This document shows, one piece after another, positions 16,493-24,231 of a stretch of DNA of 64,000 nucleotides (its first letter is position 1; each line of letters opens with the position of its first letter). The notes under the pieces were generated by a model. The model was not told the origin of the DNA and ran no database searches. It saw only the letters and a program-made list of their open reading frames with translations. The translations under genes and the position numbers were made by a program. Source of the DNA: Alkalicaulis satelles (GTDB taxonomy: Bacteria > Pseudomonadota > Alphaproteobacteria > Caulobacterales > Maricaulaceae). The stretch is taken from the NCBI RefSeq assembly GCF_008630495.1, contig NZ_VWOJ01000003.1, forward strand, positions 62,001 through 126,000. The letters are read 5' to 3'.

Positions 16493-18331
16493 TCAGGCGT
16501 CCACGGTCTCGCGTGCGGGCAGGTCCCGCCGGCCGCGCTGTTCCTGAGCAATCCGGGCGACGAAATCGTCCAGCGTGAATACGCCCATATCCCCGTGCTC
16601 GCGATGGCGCACAGCCACCGCTCCGGCTTCGGCCTCGGCGTCGCCGACCACCAGCATGTAGGGGATTTTCTGGGTCTGGGCGTTGCGGATTTTCTTCTGC
16701 ATGCGCTCCGAACCCAGATCCGCATCCACACGCACCCCGCCGGTGACCGAGCCGATATCGGCTTTCATCAGCTTGCGGCGCACCGCGACGGCGTAATCCT
16801 CATGCCGGTCGGCGATGGGGATCACCACCGCCTGCACCGGGGCCAGCCAAACGGGGAGCTTGCCGGCGTAATGCTCCAGCAGGATCCCAGTGAACCGCTC
16901 CAGCGAGCCGAACAGGGCCCGGTGCAGCATGACCGGCGGGCGCTTGGCGCCCTCAGGCGTGATATAGGACGCATCCAGGCGTGCGGGCAGGTTGAGATCG
17001 ACCTGCAGCGTGCCGCACTGCCAGTCGCGCCCGATGGCGTCACGCAGGACGAACTCCAGCTTCGGCCCGTAGAACGCGCCCTCGCCCGGATTGTGGGTGT
17101 AAGGCAGGCCCGTGGCTTCCACCGCGGCTTTCAGCGCCGCTTCGGACTTGTCCCAGACCTCGTCCGAACCGATGCGCTTTTCAGGGCGGTCGGAGAATTT
17201 CACCCGCACGTCCTCGAAACCGAAATCCTTGTAAATGTCCAGGATCAGCCGGCACACCTCCACGCTTTCAGACGTGATCTGCTCCTCGGTGCAGTAGATG
17301 TGGGCGTCGTCCTGGGTGAAGGCGCGCACGCGCATCAGCCCGTGCAGGGCGCCCGAGGATTCAAACCGGTGCACCTTGCCGAACTCGGCGATGCGCAGCG
17401 GCAGCTCGCGATAGCTGCGCAGACCGTGCTTGAACACCTCCACCCCGCCGGGGCAGTTCATGGGCTTCAGGGCGAACACCTGGTCCTCCACCTCCTCGGT
17501 GGTGAACATGTTCTCGCCGAACTTCTCCCAGTGGCCCGAGCGCTCCCAGAGGCTCCTGTCCATCAGCTCGGGCGTGCTGATCTCTTCATAATCGGCCTCG
17601 ATCTGGCGCCGGCGCATATAGTCGATCAGGCTCTGGAACAGGGTCCAGCCCTTGGGATGCCAGAACACCGCGCCGGGCGCCTCTTCCTGGAAATGGAACA
17701 AATCCATCTCCCGGCCCAGGCGCCGGTGGTCGCGCTTTTCGGCTTCCTCGATCTGGATCAGGCGCTGTTCGAGCTCTTCCTTGGTGTCATAGCCCAGCGC
17801 ATGGATGCGCTGGAGCTGGGCGTTCTTCTGGTCGCCGCGCCAATAGGCGCCGGCGATGGAACGCAGCTTGAAATGACCCACCTGGCCGGTGTGATCCACA
17901 TGGGGGCCGCGGCACAGATCGACGAAATCGCCCGTGCGGTAGAACGTCACCGTCTCGGCGCCCTCGGCCACGACCGACTCATCGCCGGTTTCCTTGGCGA
18001 TGGCCGTCGAGCCCTTGTCGCGCAGGAGCTTCAACAGCTCCACCTTCAGCGGCTGGTTCTCGCGCTCCATATAAGCGATGGCGTCCGCAATCGGCAGCTC
18101 CTCGCACTCGAAGCGGTGCTTCTTGGCGCGCAGCTCCTTCATGCGCTTTTCGATCTTCGGCAGATCTTCCAGCGTCAGGGGCTCGGGCAGGGTGATGTCA
18201 TAGAAAAACCCGGTCGCTGTCGCAGGCCCGACGCCAAACTGCGCGGTCGGGAACAAGTCCTTGATCGCGGCGGCCATCAGGTGCGCGGCCGAATGGCGGC
18301 GCGTCTCGACAGGAAAGGCGTCTTGCGACAT
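16493..18331 (-). CDS. thrS: Threonyl-tRNA synthetase lacking the TGS domain
   Basis: A 612-aa class II synthetase charging tRNA-Thr. The editing domain is intact, with RHSAAH at residue 11 and CRGPH near 155. The catalytic core has motif 2 (HRFESSGALHGLMRVR), zinc ligands in MNCPG, DDAH and MLHRALFGS, and a C-terminal anticodon-binding domain (WLAPVQAVVIPI). The usual N-terminal TGS domain (about 60 residues before the HxxxH motif) is missing: the chain starts 11 residues before it. Upstream codons read TGA AAG CCC GGA CCC ATG, so the stop rules out a longer frame. Aminoacylation and editing should be preserved; TGS loss is odd for a bacterial housekeeping copy. Confidence 0.93.
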   Translation of the reverse strand: MSQDAFPVETRRHSAAHLMAAAIKDLFPTAQFGVGPATATGFFYDITLPEPLTLEDLPKIEKRMKELRAKKHRFECEELPIADAIAYMERENQPLKVELLKLLRDKGSTAIAKETGDESVVAEGAETVTFYRTGDFVDLCRGPHVDHTGQVGHFKLRSIAGAYWRGDQKNAQLQRIHALGYDTKEELEQRLIQIEEAEKRDHRRLGREMDLFHFQEEAPGAVFWHPKGWTLFQSLIDYMRRRQIEADYEEISTPELMDRSLWERSGHWEKFGENMFTTEEVEDQVFALKPMNCPGGVEVFKHGLRSYRELPLRIAEFGKVHRFESSGALHGLMRVRAFTQDDAHIYCTEEQITSESVEVCRLILDIYKDFGFEDVRVKFSDRPEKRIGSDEVWDKSEAALKAAVEATGLPYTHNPGEGAFYGPKLEFVLRDAIGRDWQCGTLQVDLNLPARLDASYITPEGAKRPPVMLHRALFGSLERFTGILLEHYAGKLPVWLAPVQAVVIPIADRHEDYAVAVRRKLMKADIGSVTGGVRVDADLGSERMQKKIRNAQTQKIPYMLVVGDAEAEAGAVAVRHREHGDMGVFTLDDFVARIAQEQRGRRDLPARETVDA

Positions 18332-18466
18332 GGGTCCGGGCTTTCAGTATTGAGCTTGAACGGCAAACAACCCGCGCCCGCCGCATGCGGGCGCGTGATC
18401 CAAATCATGTAAGCGCTCCGCCCGGCCCTGTCCACGCAGCGCTGGCGTGCGCCGCAGCATCAGCAT

Positions 18467-19657
18467 CTACACCCCCAGCGCCACGCCCAGCGTCGACGCC
18501 ACCCTTGCCGGATCGCTGTCAGCCATGCCCGGCCACAGGGGCAGCGACAGCGTGCGCCCGTAATAGGCCTCCGCCCCCGGCAGCGGTCCCGCATCATGGC
18601 GCGCTGCGTGGAAAGGCTGACGGTAAAGCGGGATATAGTGAACCTGGGAGCCCACGCCCTGCTCTGACAGCCGCGCCATGACATCCGCCCGGCTCAAGCC
18701 CGCCGCCTCGAAATCGATGCGCACATTATAGAGATGCCGGCACGGATCGCCCGGCGCTCCGGCGGGCGACCGAACGACAGGAGCCAGAGGCGCCAGCGCC
18801 TCGTCATACAGCGCGGCCAGCGCGCGGCGGCGGGCGGCGAAGACGGCAAGGCGCCTCAGCTGCGAGCGGCCGAGCGCAGCGTTGAGATCGGGCATACGGT
18901 AATTCCAGCCCAGCTGGACCATCTCGTGCCACCAGGGCTCGTTTGCGCCTTCGCTGCGGTTGAAACGCGCCGGGCCGCGCTCCACCCCGTGGGAGCGGGC
19001 GCGGGCCATATGGGCGGCAAGCCGGGGATCGCGGGTGGTGACCATGCCCCCCTCCCCGCACGCCAGCGTCTTGACCGGATGGAAAGAGAACGCCGCCGCG
19101 TCCGAGTGGGCGCACGCGCCCGCCGGGCGGCCATCGGCGTCCAGCGAGCCCAGCGCATGGCAGGAATCTTCCACCACCGCCATCCCGGCTGCGCGCGCCA
19201 GACTAGCGATGGCGGGCATGTCGCACATCACCCCGGCCAGATGCACGGGCAGCACGGCCCGCGCCGCTCCCCCCGCCCGCCGGAGCGCCGCCTCGAAGGT
19301 CTCAGGCGTCATCAGCCCCGTATCGCGGTCCACATCGGCGAAAATCACATCCGCGCCGCAATAAAGCGCGGCATTGGCGGTGGCCAGGAAGGTGATGGCG
19401 GGGACAATGCAGAGATCGCCCTTCCCCACGCCCAGCGCGTCGAGCGCCAGATGCAAGGCGGCGGTCGCGCTGTTGCAGGCGACGGCATGAGGCGCATCCA
19501 CGGTTGTCGCGAACGCGGCCTCGAAGGCCGGGATTTCCGGCCCGGTGGTCAGATAATCGCTGCGCAGCACGGCTGCGACCGCCTCAATATCGCTTTCGTC
19601 TATGGACTGGCGTCCATAGGGCAGGAAGGGCAGGTCTGGGGACGGCGTGTCGGTCAA
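18467..19657 (-). CDS. pseC: PseC-like sugar aminotransferase for pseudaminic acid
   Basis: A 396-aa PLP enzyme of the DegT/DnrJ/EryC1/StrS family. Its N-terminus (LPYGRQSIDESDIEAVAAVLRSDYLTTGPEIPAFE) and QVHYIPLYRQPFH match PseC, which transaminates the 4-keto-6-deoxy-L-altrose intermediate of UDP-GlcNAc. The PLP Lys is in FHPVKTLACGEGGMVTT; the phosphate-binding loop is NSATAALHLAL. Pseudaminic acid decorates flagellins in many bacteria, and the gene is 107 bases from the nearest flagellin gene. Other pse genes are not in the window. Confidence 0.85.
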   Translation of the reverse strand: MTDTPSPDLPFLPYGRQSIDESDIEAVAAVLRSDYLTTGPEIPAFEAAFATTVDAPHAVACNSATAALHLALDALGVGKGDLCIVPAITFLATANAALYCGADVIFADVDRDTGLMTPETFEAALRRAGGAARAVLPVHLAGVMCDMPAIASLARAAGMAVVEDSCHALGSLDADGRPAGACAHSDAAAFSFHPVKTLACGEGGMVTTRDPRLAAHMARARSHGVERGPARFNRSEGANEPWWHEMVQLGWNYRMPDLNAALGRSQLRRLAVFAARRRALAALYDEALAPLAPVVRSPAGAPGDPCRHLYNVRIDFEAAGLSRADVMARLSEQGVGSQVHYIPLYRQPFHAARHDAGPLPGAEAYYGRTLSLPLWPGMADSDPARVASTLGVALGV

Positions 19658-19707
19658 AGCGCGCTCCGGGCGGGGCAGCCAACATCAACTGAGTCTGGCG
19701 CATGCGA

Positions 19708-19738
19708 AAACCGCCCGGCGCGGCGCGCCAGGCGGTTT
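19708..19738 (-). terminator. Terminator after the flagellin gene at 19765
   Basis: AAACCGCC / GGCGGTTT with a GC-rich 15-base loop. On the minus strand the stem ends in TTTT. It separates the flagellin gene from pseC. Confidence 0.7.
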
Positions 19739-19764
19739 GTCTAAAGGTCAGCAGTCCAGAAGCC

Positions 19765-20598
19765 CTACCGACCGAACAGCGACAGGATGATCTGCGGCTC
19801 GGAGTTGGCGATGGACAGGGCCTGCACCCCCAGCTGCTGCTTGACCTGCAAGGCCTGCAGGCGCGCGCCTTCCTTGGCGAGATCGGCGTCCACCAGATTG
19901 CCCACCCCCTCGGTCAGGGAGTCCATGAGCTTGCCCACGAAAGTGCGGTGAGCTTCCAGCTTCTTGCCGTCCGAACCCAGATTGGCCAGCGCCTGATTGA
20001 CATTGTCCAGGCTCGCCGAGATGGCGCTGACCACCTGGGCGGCCAGGCTCACAGTGCCCAGGCTCGCCGTGCTCTCGATCGTGATGATCGAGCCGGAGAA
20101 AGCCATGTTGTGGGCAGTGAGATTAATGGTGCGCGAGGCGTCTGCGTCCGCCAGGAAATCGATGCCATTGCTGAGCGTGCCATTGAGCAGATTGGCGCCG
20201 TCAAACTCGGCATTGGCGATGATGACCTCGATCTGCTCCATCAACGCCTTGAAGTCGCCGTCATAGGCCTGACGTGCGAAGGCGTCGATGGAGGGATCCA
20301 TGGCCGCGGTGGCCTTTTCACGCATCTCGATCAGGAGATCGGAGATCGCCTCGCCCGCCGCGATCGCTACGTCGGTAATGGATACCGCCCGGTCCAGCGA
20401 GCCTTGCACCGAGCCCAGGGCGCGAATGTCCGCGCGCATGTTCTGGGCCACGGCGAAGACTGATGAATTGTCCTTGGCGCCGGCGACGCGGAAACCGGTA
20501 TTGATCCGGTTCTGGGTCTGATCGATCTCGGAATTGGTCTTGTTCAGGTTCTGCAGGGCGATCATCGCCGAGGTGTTGGTGTGGACGCTCAACGCCAT
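19765..20598 (-). CDS. Flagellin (diverged copy 1)
   Basis: A 277-aa filament protein without a signal peptide, exported by the flagellar type III system. GGGAGAAG precedes the ATG at 20598. The N-terminal D0/D1 segment (NTSAMIALQNLNKTNSEIDQTQNRINTGFRVAGAKDNSSVFAVAQNMRADI) and C-terminal segment (QLGVQALSIANSEPQIILSLF) are conserved; the centre is short, as in Caulobacter flagellins. It differs from the other three copies along its whole length (IDQTQNRI, KATAAMDPSIDAFARQ) and may occupy a distinct filament position. A sigma-54-like promoter lies 56-70 bases upstream. Confidence 0.95.
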   Translation of the reverse strand: MALSVHTNTSAMIALQNLNKTNSEIDQTQNRINTGFRVAGAKDNSSVFAVAQNMRADIRALGSVQGSLDRAVSITDVAIAAGEAISDLLIEMREKATAAMDPSIDAFARQAYDGDFKALMEQIEVIIANAEFDGANLLNGTLSNGIDFLADADASRTINLTAHNMAFSGSIITIESTASLGTVSLAAQVVSAISASLDNVNQALANLGSDGKKLEAHRTFVGKLMDSLTEGVGNLVDADLAKEGARLQALQVKQQLGVQALSIANSEPQIILSLFGR

Positions 20599-20653
20599 AG
20601 GTCTTCTCCCATTTCCCGCCGCCGCATTCAGCAGCGCAGTCCCGCAGACAGGA

Positions 20654-20668
20654 GCAAACCCTGGACCA
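20654..20668 (-). promoter_or_regulatory. Sigma-54-like promoter of the flagellin at 19765
   Basis: On the minus strand TGGTCCAGGGTTTGC, followed by T, has the invariant GG (-24) and GC (-12) at the right distance. It would start RNA about 44 bases before the ATG at 20598. Mid-element bases are weaker than consensus. Confidence 0.55.
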
Positions 20669-20774
20669 GATCGGGCCAGTCCATAAAAAATCATATATAT
20701 CAGAATGATGGGCGAAAAAGCGCGCGCCCGGCCAAGTCAGGCGCGCACCGTCTTGGTTAATTTCTGCCGGGCGA

Positions 20775-20793
20775 ACCGGTCAGACTTGCCGGG
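20775..20793. promoter_or_regulatory. Weak FlbD/ftr-like enhancer half-site
   Basis: ACCGGTC-N5-TGCCGGG matches the palindrome CCCGGCA-N5-TGCCGGG fully in one arm and partly in the other. A second TGCCGGG lies at 20765. They sit about 100-125 bases upstream of the -24 element, like the better sites at the other flagellin units. Confidence 0.4.
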
Positions 20794-20796
20794 CGT

Positions 20797-21171
20797 TTAC
20801 ACCCGCTGATCGACCACACCGCCCTGTCCGTCGCGCAAGAACGCGATCAGGTCCAGATAACCTTCGGGTGGCCACTGGCGCATGGTTTCGCCCGTGTCCG
20901 GATTGAGTATGCGGTAGATGAAGCGCCCCGCCCGCTCTTCGCGGTCGATCAGCAGGCGCGAGCGCCCGCTGGCGTCGAGCCGGTCGCGCAGGGCTTCAAT
21001 TTTGTCTACCGTCTGCGGCAAAGCCTTCCCGATGGCGGCCTTGATGGCCGTCTCGATCGGATTGTCCCCTTCTGAGCCGCGCTGTTGGGACCCTTTGGTC
21101 CCGCCGGCGTTTGCGGCCCATTCAGAGGACGACAAGGCGGTCCCTGACATGAGCGTCGCAATATCCGTCAT
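20797..21171 (-). CDS. flaG: FlaG-like flagellar protein
   Basis: A 124-aa cytoplasmic protein. The C-terminal half (SRLLIDREERAGRFIYRILNPDTGETMRQWPPEGYLDLIAFLRD) is the FlaG family signature: a beta hairpin ending with the NPDTGE-I-RQ-P motif. The N-terminal half is polar and Gly/Ser-rich. FlaG proteins influence filament length in several bacteria. It lies between two flagellin genes on the same strand, 130 bases after one and about 200 before the next. Confidence 0.8.
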   Translation of the reverse strand: MTDIATLMSGTALSSSEWAANAGGTKGSQQRGSEGDNPIETAIKAAIGKALPQTVDKIEALRDRLDASGRSRLLIDREERAGRFIYRILNPDTGETMRQWPPEGYLDLIAFLRDGQGGVVDQRV

Positions 21172-21245
21172 CTGTGTCTCACTGGACGCGTCAGCGTCCG
21201 GCGCCTCCCTTTTTGCAGGCCGCCTCCCTTAACCGGGAGGCCGGT

Positions 21246-21285
21246 GACGACGGCCGGAGGGAACCCCTTCGCTCCGGCCGTCATC
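21246..21285 (-). terminator. Hairpin after the flagellin gene at 21302
   Basis: An 11-bp GC stem (GACGGCCGGAG / CTCCGGCCGTC, extended by weaker pairs) with a 12-base loop, 17 bases after the flagellin stop. There is no clear T-tract, so it may serve as an mRNA-stabilising 3' hairpin rather than a full terminator. Confidence 0.5.
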
Positions 21286-21301
21286 GCCGTTCAGCCTCTC
21301 C

Positions 21302-22129
21302 CTAGCGGAAGAAGCCCAGAACAGTGCTCGGCGCCGAGTTGGCGATGGAGAGCGCCTGGATGCCCAGCTGCTGCTTGACCTGCAACGACTGGAGCCGTGC
21401 GGACTCCTTGGCCAGATCGGCGTCGACCAGATTGCCGATACCCTTCTCCAGCGTGTCGGACAGCTTGCCCACGAAGGTCTTGTGGATCTCAAGAGACTTC
21501 GAGGCCGTGCCCAGACGCGCCAGCGCCGAGTTGATATTGTTGAGAGAGGTCTCAATATCATCAGCCAGGTCGGAGGCCTGGGTGGAGGTGGCGAAGGACG
21601 CCGCCGCCGCCAGAGTCACAATGGACCCGCCCAGGTTCATGTCCTCATCGGTCACATTGATCGTGTTGGAGCCGTCCGCATTGGCCAGAGCCGAGATGCC
21701 GCCGGTCACAGAACCGTCGATCAGGTTGATGCCGTTGAACTCGGCATTTTCCACGATGGTTGTGATCTGGTCGCGCAGCGCCGTGAAGTCTTCGTTCAGG
21801 GCTGAACGCGACGCGGTGTCGAGCGAGGTGTCGGACGCGGCCAGGGCCTTTTCCTTCATCTCGATCAGAAGATCAGAGATCGCCTCGCCTGCGGCCAGGG
21901 CGACGTCAGTCACCGACACCGCCAGATCCAGCGACTGGTTGACGGCGCGCAGGCCGCCCACTTCAGCGCGCATGTTCTGGGCGATGGCGTAAATGCCGCC
22001 ATTGTCCTTGGCCGAGGAGACCGCAAGACCGGTATTGATGCGGTTTTGAACCTGCATCAGCTCGCTGTTGGTCTTGTTGAGGTTTTGCAGGGCGATCATC
22101 GCCCCGGGATTGGTATTGATCGTCGCCAT
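21302..22129 (-). CDS. Flagellin (tandem copy 2)
   Basis: A 275-aa flagellin starting MATINTNPGAMIALQNLNKTNSELMQVQNRINTGL. It is nearly identical to the gene at 22246 in the first ~135 and last ~85 residues, and differs in the exposed centre (LIDGSVTGGISALANADGSNTINVTDEDMNLGG). AGGAGCCAAGAA precedes the ATG. The 116-base gap to the upstream copy has no sigma-54-like element, so the two copies are probably read as one unit from the promoter at 23144. Confidence 0.95.
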   Translation of the reverse strand: MATINTNPGAMIALQNLNKTNSELMQVQNRINTGLAVSSAKDNGGIYAIAQNMRAEVGGLRAVNQSLDLAVSVTDVALAAGEAISDLLIEMKEKALAASDTSLDTASRSALNEDFTALRDQITTIVENAEFNGINLIDGSVTGGISALANADGSNTINVTDEDMNLGGSIVTLAAAASFATSTQASDLADDIETSLNNINSALARLGTASKSLEIHKTFVGKLSDTLEKGIGNLVDADLAKESARLQSLQVKQQLGIQALSIANSAPSTVLGFFR

Positions 22130-22245
22130 TTCTTGGCTCCTTTCGAAGATCCGTTTCTACGGTTGGTCAGCGCACGTTTTGCGCGCCTCGCCCGGCGCCG
22201 GTGCGGCCTTCTGCCGTCCCGGCGCCGGATTCAGTCAGGCTCTCC

Positions 22246-23070
22246 CTAGCGGAAGAAGCCCAGAATGGTGCTCGGCGCCGAGTTGGCGATGGAGAGCGCC
22301 TGGATGCCCAGCTGCTGCTTGACCTGCAACGACTGGAGCCGTGCGGACTCCTTGGCCAGATCGGCGTCGACCAGATTGCCGATGCCCTTCTCCAGCGTGT
22401 CGGACAGCTTGCCCACGAAGGTCTTGTGGATCTCAAGAGACTTCGAGGCCGTGCCCAGACGCGCCAGCGCCGAGTTGATGTTGTTGAGAGAGGTCTCGAT
22501 CGCCGTGGCCGCCGCCGAAGCATTGGTCGTGGTGTCGATTTCGGTGCCTGCGGTGATGGTCAGCGTCGTGCCGGTCAGGCTCATGTCCTCGGCTGACACG
22601 GTGATGGTGTTCGTGCCCTTGGCGTTGGCCAGGGCCGAGATGTCATCCGCGCCGCCAGAGATCAGGTTGATGCCGTTGAATTCGGCGTTCTCGACGATGG
22701 TGTTGATCTGGTCGCGCAGCGCCTTGAAGTCTTCGTTCAGGGCTGAACGCGACGCGGTGTCGAGCGAGGTGTCGGAAGCAGCCAGGGCCTTTTCCTTCAT
22801 CTCGATCAGAAGATCGGAGATCGCCTCGCCGGCGGCCAGGGCGACGTCAGTCACCGACACCGCCAGATCCAGCGACTGGTTGACGGCGCGCAGACCGCCC
22901 ACTTCAGCACGCATGTTCTGGGCGATGGCGTAAATGCCGCCATTGTCCTTGGCTGAGGAAATCGCAAGACCGGTATTGATGCGGTTTTGAACCTGCATCA
23001 GCTCGCTGTTGGTCTTGTTGAGGTTTTGCAGGGCGATCATCGCCCCGGGATTGGTATTGATCGTCGCCAT
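22246..23070 (-). CDS. Flagellin (tandem copy 3)
   Basis: A 274-aa flagellin, the first gene of the tandem pair. Its D0/D1 arms match copy 2 almost base for base, including the ribosome site and first codons. The centre (LISGGADDISALANAKGTNTITVSAEDMSLTG) is different. A sigma-54-like promoter (23144-23158) and two strong palindromic enhancers lie upstream. FlaF and FlbT encoded at 42.7-43.5 kb would be its post-transcriptional regulators. Confidence 0.95.
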   Translation of the reverse strand: MATINTNPGAMIALQNLNKTNSELMQVQNRINTGLAISSAKDNGGIYAIAQNMRAEVGGLRAVNQSLDLAVSVTDVALAAGEAISDLLIEMKEKALAASDTSLDTASRSALNEDFKALRDQINTIVENAEFNGINLISGGADDISALANAKGTNTITVSAEDMSLTGTTLTITAGTEIDTTTNASAAATAIETSLNNINSALARLGTASKSLEIHKTFVGKLSDTLEKGIGNLVDADLAKESARLQSLQVKQQLGIQALSIANSAPSTILGFFR

Positions 23071-23143
23071 TTCTTGGCTCCTACGTTTCTACGTGTGATG
23101 CGTGCATTTTGCGCGCAGGGTCTTCTGACCCGGAGCGTAACCA

Positions 23144-23158
23144 GCAAGGCCGGGGCCA
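23144..23158 (-). promoter_or_regulatory. Sigma-54-like promoter of the tandem flagellins
   Basis: On the minus strand TGGCCCCGGCCTTGC, followed by T. It has TGGC and TTGC with the exact -24/-12 spacing. The predicted leader to the ATG at 23070 is about 60 bases. Confidence 0.65.
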
Positions 23159-23245
23159 AGTGCGGCCGTGGCGCAGGTCAGGTGACGCCAACGCCTGTCC
23201 AGCAAGGCGATCCCGCGCCCACGGCGGTTTCAGTGCAATACGCCG

Positions 23246-23264
23246 CCCGGCAATTCCTGCCGGA
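23246..23264. promoter_or_regulatory. FlbD/ftr-like enhancer palindrome 1
   Basis: CCCGGCA-attcc-TGCCGGA, one mismatch from a perfect 19-bp palindrome. It is about 90-105 bases upstream of the -24 element at 23158. Confidence 0.55.
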
Positions 23265-23279
23265 CAGGCAAGGCTTCAG

Positions 23280-23298
23280 CCCGGCAAAATTTGCCGGG
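23280..23298. promoter_or_regulatory. FlbD/ftr-like enhancer palindrome 2
   Basis: CCCGGCA-aaatt-TGCCGGG, a perfect 19-bp palindrome, 34 bases (about three helical turns) from palindrome 1. A further TTTTGCCGGG half-site is near 23307. It also lies within 190 bases of the divergent unknown gene, so it could act in both directions. Confidence 0.6.
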
Positions 23299-23465
23299 GC
23301 AGCACATTTTGCCGGGTGGATAGGCGGTTCGAATCGGCCCGGTCAGGAAAGGGTTAACGAATTATTGATTATCGCCGCCGCTCAGGTTGCGCGATGCGTT
23401 GCAAGGTGTTTAACTTCGTTAACCATAGGGGGTGGCGCGCTCAGTGGGCGCGCCGGGGGGCTTGC

Positions 23466-23909
23466 GTGATTATTCTTGTCTGGATTCTCTCACCGGTATT
23501 GGGCGCAGGCTTGCTGATGGAGCTAGCCGCCTGGCCGGCTGTTCCGGCGCTTGCCGCGGCCTTCTTCAGCGCCGAGGCCTTGCGTATGGTATTGCGTTTC
23601 ACCTTGTCGCCGGACAATGGCGCGCACTACGCCCTGGATGCCTTGAAGGAAACACCCGTGCGGGCGCTGGAGACAGCAGCGCTCGGCCTCTGCCTGGCCG
23701 CTCTTGCCGGCCTGATTGGATGGTCCCATGGCGCTGGCGCAGCGTCCATGGCGGAGGGCGCCTATGAGGCCCTGCCCGCCATTGCGCTGCCCGAAAGGCT
23801 CGATGGACAGGGGCCGGCCCTGATCAGCACGATTGCAGCCTTACTGATACTTGCTGTGCGCATCTTGCGCCGGCGCCGTCAGCCCATACGGGGCGCACGC
23901 GCCGTGTAA
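23466..23909 (+). CDS. Unknown membrane protein in the flagellin locus
   Basis: A 147-aa protein from GTG at 23466 (GGGGGGC upstream); an in-frame ATG at 23394 would add 24 residues. Three hydrophobic segments are visible: VIILVWILSPVLGAGLLMEL, AAALGLCLAALAGLIGWS (near the centre) and ALISTIAALLILAVRIL at the end, followed by an Arg-rich tail. No family recognised. It opens a three-gene unit running against the flagellins on both sides. Confidence 0.6.
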   Translation: MIILVWILSPVLGAGLLMELAAWPAVPALAAAFFSAEALRMVLRFTLSPDNGAHYALDALKETPVRALETAALGLCLAALAGLIGWSHGAGAASMAEGAYEALPAIALPERLDGQGPALISTIAALLILAVRILRRRRQPIRGARAV

Positions 23910-23937
23910 ATCATTCAATCGGGGGAGACTGAATATC

Positions 23938-24228
23938 ATGGCCTATTTTCGTTATGCCGCCCTTGTGCATTACAAGATCAGACCCGACGGCAATGACATA
24001 GACGCCGAAGAAACCATGGCCGGGGAATATCAGATGGCGACCGGTGTCAGTGACCGCGAAGCCAAGGCGGCGGCCCATGCGATTGTTGAGCGGCGCGCCA
24101 ATCTCAGATGCCAGACTGACGGCTATAATTATTACAGCATCATGGATCTGAAAGTCGCGCGCGTCACAGTTCTGGCCAGTCTTGCGGCGCTGGGCCACAG
24201 GATCAAAAACGCGATTATCCGGTACTGA
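23938..24228 (+). CDS. Unknown small soluble protein in the flagellin locus
   Basis: A 96-aa protein with a strong ribosome site (GGGGGAGA) before the ATG at 23938. The sequence MAYFRYAALVHYKIRPDGNDIDAEETMAGEYQMATGVSDREAKAAAHAIVERR looks like a compact alpha/beta fold without membrane segments. There is a Tyr-rich patch (GYNYYSIMDLKVARVTVLASL). I do not recognise a family. It lies 28 bases after the previous gene and 3 before the next, so the three are likely one operon. Confidence 0.65.
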   Translation: MAYFRYAALVHYKIRPDGNDIDAEETMAGEYQMATGVSDREAKAAAHAIVERRANLRCQTDGYNYYSIMDLKVARVTVLASLAALGHRIKNAIIRY

Positions 24229-24231
24229 GCC

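Larger units (their letters stand above)
23071..23465. promoter_or_regulatory. Intergenic control region between divergent flagellin and unknown genes
   Basis: About 395 bases without a supported gene. It carries the sigma-54-like promoter, both palindromic enhancers, and TTAA-N7-TTGA at 23354-23368 (one mismatch from a CtrA site). TTAA-N5-TTAA also occurs near 23410. An upstream ATG at 23394 is in frame with the next gene but is less likely as its start. Confidence 0.5.

Noticed and set aside
16595-18412. 605-codon open frame on the plus strand opposite thrS
   Set aside because: It mirrors a solid thrS gene, has no recognisable motifs and reads as the typical antisense frame of GC-rich DNA.
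22140-22245. CCGGCGCCGG repeated in the gap between tandem flagellins as a terminator
   Set aside because: The two copies could pair but leave a long loop and no T-tract; the genes are more likely co-transcribed.
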